From contig DETL01000016.1 of NCBI GenBank assembly GCA_002361625.1, forward strand, positions 3,815 through 34,173: 30,359 nt of DNA. Reading direction: 5' to 3'. This DNA is from Bacteroidales bacterium UBA3289 (lineage in GTDB: Bacteria > Bacteroidota > Bacteroidia > Bacteroidales > UBA932). The stretch's first letter is position 1; every line of letters begins with the position of its first letter. Under the pieces are notes generated by a model. That model did not search any database. It worked only from the letters and a program-made list of their open reading frames with translations, and was not told where the DNA came from. A program made the position numbers and the translations under genes. Of this stretch, positions 24,163 through 30,359 are shown in pieces.

Positions 24163-25311
24163 ATGCAGGACAACGACGAAAGAACCGCCCTCTGCGCCCT
24201 GAACCGGGTACTGGGCTACCAGCCCGTCACCGGGCATGGCCTGATGGCCGCCTTCGGGTCGGCCATGAACGTTTTCAGACAGGATCCCGACACGCTCCGG
24301 ATGGCCCTCGGGGCGGACCGGGCCGTTGCGGAACAACTGACGCCCCGGGAACTGGAATGGGCCGCCCGGGAACTGGAAAGGATCCGGGAACAGGGGTTCC
24401 GCTTCATCGCCTTCGGGGATGAAGACTATCCCGAACTCCTCTCCGAATGTCCCGACCCGCCGCTGGGACTCTATTTCAACGCCGCCTCTTCCCCGGCGGA
24501 GGTGTTCGGCCTCCGTCCCGCCATCGCGGTCGTGGGGACCCGCGACCTGAGCCCCTACGGGCGGGAGTGGTGCCGGCGACTCGTCCTCGCGATGGGAGAA
24601 TCCTCGGGCGCACCCCTCATCGTCAGCGGACTCGCTTTCGGGGCCGACGCCGTCGCCCACCGGACCGCCCTGGAATGCGGTCTCCCCACCGTGGGCGTGA
24701 TGGCGACTGGCATCGAGAAAGTCTATCCCTGGCAGCATGAGTCCCTGGCCGGGGAGATCGTGCGCACTCCGGGGAGCGCCGTCGTCACCGACTACCCCAC
24801 CGGAAGCGCTCCCGTCGCCCTGAACTTCATCCGGCGGAACCGGATCATCGCCGGGCTCACCCGCGCCACCGTCGTCATCGAGTCCAAGACCAAGGGCGGG
24901 AGCCTCCTCACGGCCAAATATGCCAACGATTACGACCGCGACGTCTATGCCCTGCCCGGCCGGGTCGGCGACCTCCGTTCCGCCGGCTGCAACTCCCTCA
25001 TCCGCCAGCGGATGGCCGACATCATCACCGATCCGGAGGACCTGGTGGAGCGTCTCGGGCTCGGGAAAATGCTCCGCCGGCGGAAAGAGGGACTGGAGCT
25101 TCTCCTGCAACGGAAATACGGCCCGGACAGCCCGCTGATCCCATTCGCCCTGCTGGTCAAGGGGAGGCCCGGCATCTCCTACGAGGAGATCGTCCGGGAG
25201 AAAGGCTGGAGCTGGGGGACGGTGCTGGAGTATGCCGGAACCCTGGAGGCCGACGGTTTTTTGCACACGGACCTTCTCCAGCGGTGTACGATTCCGGCAA
25301 AAAATGCGTAA
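24163..25311 (+). CDS. dprA: DNA-processing protein A
   Basis: DprA (Smf) binds incoming single-stranded DNA and loads RecA. The 382-residue protein has an N-terminal helical domain and a Rossmann-like DNA-binding domain with IAVVGTRDLSPYGREW, IVSGLAFGADAVAHRTAL and the typical NRIIAGLTRATVVIESKTKGGSLLTAKYA. A C-terminal winged-helix segment contains GISYEEIVREKGWSWGTVLEYAGTLEADGFL. ATG 24163 is preferred over 24121 because the latter lies inside the queA terminator. A weak -7-like TATCTTGG (24145-24152) precedes it. The TatD gene follows by 24 bases. Identification is firm. Confidence 0.93.
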   Translation: MQDNDERTALCALNRVLGYQPVTGHGLMAAFGSAMNVFRQDPDTLRMALGADRAVAEQLTPRELEWAARELERIREQGFRFIAFGDEDYPELLSECPDPPLGLYFNAASSPAEVFGLRPAIAVVGTRDLSPYGREWCRRLVLAMGESSGAPLIVSGLAFGADAVAHRTALECGLPTVGVMATGIEKVYPWQHESLAGEIVRTPGSAVVTDYPTGSAPVALNFIRRNRIIAGLTRATVVIESKTKGGSLLTAKYANDYDRDVYALPGRVGDLRSAGCNSLIRQRMADIITDPEDLVERLGLGKMLRRRKEGLELLLQRKYGPDSPLIPFALLVKGRPGISYEEIVREKGWSWGTVLEYAGTLEADGFLHTDLLQRCTIPAKNA

Positions 25312-25316
25312 ATTTG
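25309..25316 (+). promoter_or_regulatory. -7 promoter box for the TatD gene
   Basis: TAAATTTG matches TAnnTTTG exactly. It overlaps the dprA stop codon and lies 20 bases before ATG 25336. It sits in AATGCGTAAATTTGC (25303-25317), the same 15-mer as in the M13 peptidase promoter. No -33 TTTG is present at the right spacing. Confidence 0.45.
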
Positions 25317-25335
25317 CGTATTGCAAACCACACGC

Positions 25336-26100
25336 ATGCTCATCGACACCCATACCCATTTCTACGACGAGTGGCTCCTGCCCGACGCGGAGGCGGCCAT
25401 CTCCCGCGCCCTCGAGGCAGGTGTGGGCAAGATGGTCCAGGCCGATGTGGACAGCCGCGAACGCGACGCCCTCTGGGAGATCAACGACCGTCACCCGGGC
25501 GTCCTGTATCCGATGGTCGGGCTGTATCCCTGTTCCGTGGGGGCGGATTGGAAGGAGGAGATCGACAGGATGCTCCCCTATCGGGAGCGGGGCGTCGTCG
25601 CCATCGGGGAAATCGGCCTCGACTACCACGAAGGGGACGAGGACCGGGCCTTGCAGAAGGAAGCCCTCCGCGTCCAGCTGGAACTGGCCTCGGAATGGGA
25701 CCTTCCGGTCAACATCCACCTCCGGGACGCTTGGGGAGACCTATTCACCATCCTGGAGGACTGCCGGCACCTGCACCTGAGGGGCATCCTGCACTGTTTC
25801 TCCGGAAGCTTCGAGGTCTATGAGCGGGCCAGGCGGTGCGGAGACTTCTCCGTGGGCATCGGCGGTGTCGTTACCTTTAAGAAAGCGTCGCTGGCCGAGA
25901 CCGTGAAGCGCATCCCCCTCGAACACATCGTCCTGGAAACGGACGCTCCCTACCTCGCCCCGGTCCCGAACCGGGGGAAGCGGAACGAAAGCGCCTACCT
26001 TCCGCTGGTTTGCGCGAAAGTGGCCGAACTCAAGGGGCTTACCTTCGACCAAGTCGAGGCAGCCACCACCCTGAACGCAGAAAAACTGTACCGGATATGA
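25336..26100 (+). CDS. tatD: TatD-family metal-dependent hydrolase/DNase
   Basis: A 254-residue TIM-barrel metallohydrolase. Metal ligands are seen in order: DTHTHF (His6, His8), GEIGLDYHE (bridging Glu), NIHLRDA, HCFSGS and ETDAPYLAP (Asp). ATG 25336 is chosen because MLIDTHTHF is the conserved start. TatD proteins act as 3'-5' exonucleases or deoxyribonucleases in the cytosol. The stop overlaps the asparaginase start as ATGA, so the two genes are coupled. The subgroup (TatD versus YcfH/YjjV) cannot be decided by eye. Confidence 0.92.
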   Translation: MLIDTHTHFYDEWLLPDAEAAISRALEAGVGKMVQADVDSRERDALWEINDRHPGVLYPMVGLYPCSVGADWKEEIDRMLPYRERGVVAIGEIGLDYHEGDEDRALQKEALRVQLELASEWDLPVNIHLRDAWGDLFTILEDCRHLHLRGILHCFSGSFEVYERARRCGDFSVGIGGVVTFKKASLAETVKRIPLEHIVLETDAPYLAPVPNRGKRNESAYLPLVCAKVAELKGLTFDQVEAATTLNAEKLYRI

Positions 26101-27128
26101 AAGCCTCCGCCATCCTGATCATCTACACGGGCGGCACCATCGGCATGAAACAGGACCCGGTGGACCAGACCCTGAAGCCCTTCGACTTCAGCCAGATCGC
26201 CGACGAAGTCCCGGAACTGCGCAAATTCGCCGTCCGGATCGATTCCTATACGTTCGACCCGCTTATCGACTCCTCCGACGTGGAGCCGTCCCTGTGGGTC
26301 CGGCTCGCTCACCTGGTCCGGGACCGGTACGACGACTACGACGGGTTCGTCATCCTGCACGGGACGGATACGATGGCCTATTCGGCGTCGGCCCTGAGCT
26401 TCATGCTGGAAGGGCTCACCAAGCCCGTCATCTTCACGGGGAGCCAGCTCCCGATCGGCGTTCCCCGTACGGACGGCAAGGAAAACCTCATCTCCGCCGT
26501 GGAGATCGCCGCGGCGGCGGATAACGACGGACACGCGATGGTCCCCGAAGTGTCCATATGCTTCGACTCGGTCCTGATCCGGGGCAACCGGGCCACGAAA
26601 CTGAGCGCCGAGGCCTTCAACGCCTTCGCCTCCCCCGACTGCCCGCCCCTGGCGGAGGCCGGCATCCGCATCCGGTACAACCGCGGCGTCATCCGCTATC
26701 CGGACGACTGGTCGCAGCCGCTCCGGGTCCACGACCGGCTGGACACGCGCGTCGCCATCCTCAAGGTCCATCCCGGCATCACGCCCGAGCTCGTGACCGT
26801 CTTCCTCCTCGCCCCCGAGATCCGCGCCGTCATCCTGGAAACTTACGGATCCGGCAACGCCATCACCCGCCCCTGGTTCCTCTCCCTTGTCCGGGCCGCC
26901 GGGAAGTCCAAGGTAATCGTGAATGTAACCCAGTGTAAATCAGGATCCGTGAATATGGACATCTACGCGACGGGGAAAACCTTGAAGCTCGCCGGTGTCG
27001 TCTCGGGATACGATATCACGACCGAAGCGGCGCTCGGAAAACTGTTTGTCCTGCTGGGTGAAAACGGAGATAACGAGGCTGTCAAAAGCCGTTTCGGAGA
27101 GGACCTGTTTGGCGAAATAAGCAAATAA
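26097..27128 (+). CDS. ansA: Type I (cytoplasmic) L-asparaginase
   Basis: A 343-residue asparaginase that hydrolyses asparagine to aspartate and ammonia. The two catalytic motifs are present: TGGTIGM near the N-terminus (nucleophilic Thr14) and HGTDTMAYSASAL with Thr90-Asp91. FTGSQLPIG supplies the lysine-side region. There is no signal peptide, which agrees with the low-affinity cytoplasmic type. ATG 26097 lies in an ATGA overlap with the TatD stop. The gene is followed by a 120-base gap that holds the Exb operon promoter and no visible terminator. Confidence 0.93.
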   Translation: MKASAILIIYTGGTIGMKQDPVDQTLKPFDFSQIADEVPELRKFAVRIDSYTFDPLIDSSDVEPSLWVRLAHLVRDRYDDYDGFVILHGTDTMAYSASALSFMLEGLTKPVIFTGSQLPIGVPRTDGKENLISAVEIAAAADNDGHAMVPEVSICFDSVLIRGNRATKLSAEAFNAFASPDCPPLAEAGIRIRYNRGVIRYPDDWSQPLRVHDRLDTRVAILKVHPGITPELVTVFLLAPEIRAVILETYGSGNAITRPWFLSLVRAAGKSKVIVNVTQCKSGSVNMDIYATGKTLKLAGVVSGYDITTEAALGKLFVLLGENGDNEAVKSRFGEDLFGEISK

Positions 27129-27131
27129 TCC

Positions 27132-27162
27132 TTTGCCGTTTGAAAATTATTTCCTAAATTGC
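27132..27162 (+). promoter_or_regulatory. Probable promoter and long A-rich leader of the Exb operon
   Basis: TTTG (27132-27135) is followed after 19 bases by TAAATTGC (27155-27162), a -7 box with imperfect TTTG. The leader to ATG 27249 would be about 80 bases. It is A-rich just before the start (AACAACAACACAAAAACG), which is typical of well-translated Bacteroidetes genes without a Shine-Dalgarno sequence. Confidence 0.4.
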
Positions 27163-27248
27163 ACGGACTTTTGGTAAAGACCGCTTTAAGAACGACAATT
27201 TATTAACTACTAATTCAACTTATAACTAACAACAACACAAAAACGATT

Positions 27249-28034
27249 ATGAAAAAGTTTTTCATGTTTTTGGCAGTTGCCGGTCTCATGACCTTCACTG
27301 CGAACATCGCTTCCGCCCAGGACGAGGCTGCCGCCCCTGCCGCTACCGAGCAGGTCGCCGCTGCTGAGCCGGTCACCGACCTCTTCGCCGGTTCCGGTGA
27401 GGAAGTTCCTCTGCACCAGGCCCTCAAGACCAAGTTCATCGAAGGTGGCGCCGGCTTCATGAGCCTCATCCTCATCTGCCTCATCCTCGGTCTTGCTCTC
27501 GCGATCGAGAGAATCCTGTATCTCTCCTTCTCCAAGACCAACACCACCAAGCTCCTTGACAAGGTCGAGGAAGCGTTCAAGAAGGGTGGCGTGGAAGAAG
27601 CCAAGAAGGTCTGCCGCGAGACCCGCGGTCCTGTCGCTTCCATCTTCTACCAGGGCCTCCTCCGCGCCGACCAGGGTGTCGACGTCGTCGAGAAGACCAT
27701 CGTCTCCTACGGCTCCGTCCAGATGAGCCTCATGGAGAAGGGCCTCGGCTGGATCTCCCTGTTCATCGCCATCGCCCCGTCCCTCGGATTCCTTGGTACC
27801 GTTATCGGTATGATCCAGGCCTTCGACGCCATCCAGGCTGCCGGTGACATCTCCCCGAACGTTGTTGCGGGTGGTATGAAGGTCGCTCTGATCACCACCG
27901 TCGGCGGTCTGATCGTCGCCCTCATCCTTCAGGTTTTCTACAACTACATCCTGTCCAAGATCGACACCCTCACCATCGATATGGAGGACGCCTCCATCCG
28001 CTTCGTCGACACGATGGTCAAGTACAACAAGTAA
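27249..28034 (+). CDS. exbB: ExbB/TolQ/MotA-family proton channel
   Basis: A 261-residue inner-membrane protein that forms the proton-channel pentamer powering TonB. It has an N-terminal signal-like helix (about 3-23), an Ala/Glu/Pro-rich segment, and three membrane helices of the family. The first is MSLILICLILGLALAIERILY. Later ones surround APSLGFLGTVIGMIQAFDAI, the channel-lining signature, and MKVALITTVGGLIVALILQVFYN. The extra N-terminal helix is common in Bacteroidetes. Codon use (GGT, CGT and GTC more often) looks biased towards high expression. It is followed by a small membrane protein and two exbD genes. Confidence 0.92.
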   Translation: MKKFFMFLAVAGLMTFTANIASAQDEAAAPAATEQVAAAEPVTDLFAGSGEEVPLHQALKTKFIEGGAGFMSLILICLILGLALAIERILYLSFSKTNTTKLLDKVEEAFKKGGVEEAKKVCRETRGPVASIFYQGLLRADQGVDVVEKTIVSYGSVQMSLMEKGLGWISLFIAIAPSLGFLGTVIGMIQAFDAIQAAGDISPNVVAGGMKVALITTVGGLIVALILQVFYNYILSKIDTLTIDMEDASIRFVDTMVKYNK

Positions 28035-28064
28035 TCCATAACGAACCAGATAATCCAAGTAACA

Positions 28065-28517
28065 ATGGAAAATCCGTTATACGCAAAAATCTTCAAATGG
28101 GTTAGCTGGGCGATCATCCTCGTCAGCGTCGTCCTCGCCGCCTGGGCATTCACCCAGTTCGGCGGAAGCGGCGAAGGTGCAGCGGTGGAGACACTGCTCT
28201 ACTTGGCCTATGCGATGATCATTCTCGCATTGGTCGCAGTTCTGTGCATCGGTCTCTACATCTCAGCGAAAACCGACCCCAAGAGTCTCGTGCGTATCGG
28301 TATCGGCCTCGGTGCCGCCGTTATCCTGGCTCTGGTAGCCTATTTTATGGCTTCCGGTGCCCCGGCCATCGGCTTCACCGGTGCTACCCCGCCCAGCGCA
28401 TCCGAGCTCAAACTCACCGATACGATCCTGAACCTCACCTACATCCTGGCCGTGGCCGCCGTTGTCGCGATCATCGTTGGCGAGGTATTCTCTTCGATCC
28501 GCAATAAAAAAGCGTAA
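28065..28517 (+). CDS. Small four-helix membrane protein of the Exb operon
   Basis: A 150-residue protein of unknown function with four hydrophobic segments: about 10-30, 44-67, 76-98 and 122-143. The loops are short, with Lys/Asp near the second and third. It has no catalytic motif and no signal peptide. It lies 30 bases after exbB and five bases before exbD, with no terminator between. A gene of this kind stands between exbB and exbD in other Bacteroidetes, so it may belong to the complex; that is inference from context. Confidence 0.75.
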   Translation: MENPLYAKIFKWVSWAIILVSVVLAAWAFTQFGGSGEGAAVETLLYLAYAMIILALVAVLCIGLYISAKTDPKSLVRIGIGLGAAVILALVAYFMASGAPAIGFTGATPPSASELKLTDTILNLTYILAVAAVVAIIVGEVFSSIRNKKA

Positions 28518-28522
28518 AGATC

Positions 28523-29092
28523 ATGGCAAAGAAAACACCGGAAATCAACTCTAGCTCAACAGCGGACATCGCGTTCCTGCTGCTCTGCTACTTCCTGATG
28601 ACCACCACGATGGGTGACCAGTCAGGTCTGCAGCGCCGTCTGCCCCCGATTCCTGATTCCAAGCAGGCCCAGGACCAGAAGGTGAACCGCCGTAACATCG
28701 TTATCGTGCGTATCAACTCTGCAGATAAGCTTTTTGCCGGTAATGAAGCCATGGATATCGCCTATCTGAAAGACAAGATGAAGGAGTTCCTTGCGAACCC
28801 TGCCAACGACCCGAACCTCCCCGAAAAGGAAGAGAAGGAGATCGAAGGCAAGACTTATCAGGTTTCCAAGGGTGTCATCTCCCTGCAGAACGACCGTGGT
28901 ACCAGCTACCAGGCCTACATTGCAGTGCAGAACGAACTCGTCAAGGCCGTGAATGAACTCCGTGACGAATTCTCCATGCGCGAGTTTGGCAAGAAATTCT
29001 CCCGTCTTTCCGAGGATCAGCAGGAAATCGTCAAGAAGGCCGTCCCTCAGAACATTTCCGAGGCCGAGCCTAAGGATACTGGTAAAAAATAA
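28523..29092 (+). CDS. exbD: ExbD/TolR biopolymer transport protein (longer paralogue)
   Basis: A 189-residue ExbD. The single membrane helix (TADIAFLLLCYFLMTTT) holds the conserved aspartate, Asp15, which lines the proton path with ExbB. The periplasmic domain is longer than usual and carries a charged insertion (NPANDPNLPEKEEKEIEGKT). A helix-rich C-terminal tail follows, containing REFGKKFSRLSEDQQEIVKKA. It is the first of two adjacent ExbD copies that share only the N-terminal plan. Confidence 0.9.
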   Translation: MAKKTPEINSSSTADIAFLLLCYFLMTTTMGDQSGLQRRLPPIPDSKQAQDQKVNRRNIVIVRINSADKLFAGNEAMDIAYLKDKMKEFLANPANDPNLPEKEEKEIEGKTYQVSKGVISLQNDRGTSYQAYIAVQNELVKAVNELRDEFSMREFGKKFSRLSEDQQEIVKKAVPQNISEAEPKDTGKK

Positions 29093-29098
29093 AGGAGG
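29091..29098 (+). promoter_or_regulatory. Strong Shine-Dalgarno sequence before the second exbD
   Basis: AAAGGAGG lies eight bases before ATG 29107. It is close to a perfect complement of the 16S rRNA tail, in a genome where nearby starts mostly lack such a site. Its first two bases are the last two of the upstream TAA stop. Confidence 0.7.
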
Positions 29099-29106
29099 AA
29101 AGGAAT

Positions 29107-29583
29107 ATGTCTAAATTCGGAGGTTCAAGAAACAACAAGAGTGTTCCCGGCATTTCCTCGGGTTCCCTCTCCGATATCGTGTTCATGCTCCTGTTCTTCT
29201 TCATGGTGACCACCCAGATGCGTGAGACGGAGAACAAGGTCATCGTCAAGCTCCCGGAGGCCTCTGAGGCCGCCAAGCTCGAACGCAAGGACCTCTCCGC
29301 GAACATCAACATCGGTTCGCCTACCCGCCAGTATCAGGCCATGTACGGTACCGACGCCCGTATCCAGCTGAACGATTCCTTCAAGACCATCGACGACATC
29401 CGCGACTTCATCGCTTCCGAGCGTGACGCCATGTCCGAGGCGGACCGTTCCCTCATGACCGTCAACCTCCGCGTTGACGAGGATGTGCGAATGGGTATCG
29501 TCTCCGATGTCAAGCAGGAGCTGCGCCGCTGCTCCGCCTTGAAGATCATGTACGCTTCCAGAAAACCCGGCGGAGACAAATAA
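29107..29583 (+). CDS. exbD: ExbD/TolR biopolymer transport protein (second paralogue)
   Basis: A 158-residue ExbD with a Gly/Ser/Asn-rich N-terminus and one membrane helix (LSDIVFMLLFFFMVTTQM) holding the conserved Asp23. It has a typical compact periplasmic domain ending near VKQELRRCSALKIMYAS. It differs from the upstream copy in its periplasmic part. Two ExbDs beside one ExbB suggest a heteromeric or alternative stator. The gene is followed by a hairpin terminator; no tonB gene follows. Confidence 0.9.
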   Translation: MSKFGGSRNNKSVPGISSGSLSDIVFMLLFFFMVTTQMRETENKVIVKLPEASEAAKLERKDLSANINIGSPTRQYQAMYGTDARIQLNDSFKTIDDIRDFIASERDAMSEADRSLMTVNLRVDEDVRMGIVSDVKQELRRCSALKIMYASRKPGGDK

Positions 29584-29606
29584 TCCCCGCAGATCATAAT
29601 TTCAAG

Positions 29607-29634
29607 AAAGCAGTCCCTCGTGGACTGCTTTTTT
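29607..29634 (+). terminator. Intrinsic terminator after the Exb operon
   Basis: A ten-base stem (29607-29616 with 29622-29631) has loop CTCGT and ends in a run of six T (29629-29634). It lies 24 bases after the second exbD stop. Confidence 0.88.
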
Positions 29635-29646
29635 GTATTTTTTCCG

Positions 29647-29654
29647 TATCTTTG
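29647..29654 (+). promoter_or_regulatory. -7 promoter box for asnS
   Basis: TATCTTTG matches TAnnTTTG exactly, 23 bases before ATG 29678. The place of the -33 box is taken by the terminator's T-run; no TTTG stands at 19-21 bases. Confidence 0.5.
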
Positions 29655-29677
29655 TACGATTTAGCGCAACAATCGAT

Positions 29678-30359
29678 ATGAAAAGAATCAAGATTAAGGA
29701 GCTGCTCGGCATGGATCCGGGTGCAGAGGTACTGGCCAAAGGTTGGGTCCGGACCAAGAGAGGCAACAAACAGGTGAAATTCATCGCCCTGAACGACGGC
29801 TCCACCATCAACAATATCCAGGTCGTCGCGAATACGGAGATCATCGACGACGAGACCATCAAGCGGATCACCACCGGTGCGTCCATCGCCGTGAAGGGCG
29901 AACTCGTCGCTTCCATCGGCAGCGGCCAGCATGTGGAGATCCAGGCGAAGGAGATCGAGGTCATCGGCGAATGCGACCCGATGCGTTTCCCGCTCCAGAA
30001 GAAGGACACCTCCCTGGAGTATCTCCGCAGCGTCGCGCACATGCGCCTCAGGACCAACACCTTCGGTGCCGTCCTCCGCATCCGCCACGCGATGGCTTTC
30101 GCCATCCACAAGTTCTTCAATGACAAGGGCTTCGTCTATCTCCATACCCCGCTCATCACCGAATCCGATGCGGAGGGCGCCGGCGACATGTTCCAGGTCA
30201 CCACGATGGACCTCAAGAACATCCCGCTGGACAAGAAGGGCAATGTGGACTTCTCCAAGGACTTCTTCGGCAAGAAGACCAGCCTCACCGTGAGCGGCCA
30301 GCTCGAGGGTGAGCTCGGCGCCACCGCCGTGGGCGAGATCTACACCTTCGGCCCCACCT
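29678..30359 (+). CDS. asnS: Asparaginyl-tRNA synthetase, N-terminal part (3' end outside window)
   Basis: The first 227 codons of a class IIb aminoacyl-tRNA synthetase. The N-terminal OB-fold anticodon-binding domain is visible (VLAKGWVRTKRGNKQVKFIALNDGS). It is followed by YLRSVAHMRLRTNTFGAVLRIRHAMAFAIHKFF and the motif 2-side start with TPLITESDAEGAGDMFQVT. The QLEGE-x-GATAVGEIYTFGP segment is characteristic of AsnRS. The segment between KNIPLDKKGN and DFFGKK is a short insertion commonly seen in AsnRS. The frame is open to the window edge. Identification is firm. Confidence 0.95.
   Translation, partial: MKRIKIKELLGMDPGAEVLAKGWVRTKRGNKQVKFIALNDGSTINNIQVVANTEIIDDETIKRITTGASIAVKGELVASIGSGQHVEIQAKEIEVIGECDPMRFPLQKKDTSLEYLRSVAHMRLRTNTFGAVLRIRHAMAFAIHKFFNDKGFVYLHTPLITESDAEGAGDMFQVTTMDLKNIPLDKKGNVDFSKDFFGKKTSLTVSGQLEGELGATAVGEIYTFGPT

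Noticed and set aside
23953..25719. A 588-codon minus-strand frame opposite queA, dprA and tatD
   Set aside because: It crosses three recognised genes and a terminator, with no motif of its own.

Overview
The window is a high-GC (estimated by eye at about 60%) chromosomal segment from a member of the Bacteroidota, most likely a Bacteroidales-type anaerobe. Evidence: a complete Bat (aerotolerance) operon in the Bacteroidetes order, a SusC-type plug domain, a Bacteroidetes 'putative porin', an ExbB / small membrane protein / ExbD / ExbD cluster, and repeated TAnnTTTG promoter elements (the Bacteroidetes -7 box) ahead of genes that mostly lack Shine-Dalgarno sequences. No tRNA, rRNA, CRISPR array, insertion sequence or phage gene is visible. 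There is no gene-free stretch longer than about 125 bases. Both ends cut genes: glyA at the left (3' end only) and asnS at the right (5' part only).

Layout. (1) 2-382: end of glyA, then a hairpin terminator at 406-441 lying between convergent genes. (2) 455-10283, minus strand: one compact nine-gene unit. In transcription order it is moxR-type AAA+ ATPase, DUF58 protein, membrane-anchored DUF4381-like protein, batA, batB, batC, a batD-batE fusion, a lone TonB-receptor plug lipoprotein, and a DUF362 lipoprotein. (3) 10304-14893, plus: truA carrying an in-frame palindromic insertion, a putative porin, and an MltF-like lytic transglycosylase. (4) 14894-18077, minus: M13 metallopeptidase lipoprotein, then a LolC/E-type permease. 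(5) 18167-19778, plus: a YczE-like membrane protein overlapping a BASS-family transporter. (6) 19783-22303, minus: SRPBCC-like protein, RsmF-like rRNA methyltransferase, periplasmic repeat protein. (7) 22343-27128, plus: Nudix hydrolase, queA, dprA, TatD-family nuclease, type I asparaginase. (8) 27249-29583, plus: the Exb proton-channel operon. (9) asnS from 29678.

How the parts fit. MoxR and DUF58 proteins plus the VWA proteins BatA/BatB form a membrane-associated chaperone-like system. BatC and BatD/E supply TPR, Ig-like and SH3-like periplasmic modules. Here the operon continues into two lipoproteins not normally counted as Bat components, one being just the plug of a SusC-type receptor. 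The Exb operon supplies the energy for TonB-dependent transport, but no tonB gene lies beside it. The rest is housekeeping: tRNA and rRNA modification, DNA processing, peptidoglycan and lipoprotein handling.

Most unusual features: a roughly 124-bp multi-hairpin element (10879-11002) inside truA that is read through in frame as about 42 extra residues; the plug-only lipoprotein at the end of the Bat operon; and the BatD-BatE fusion that keeps BatE's signal peptide as an internal membrane segment.
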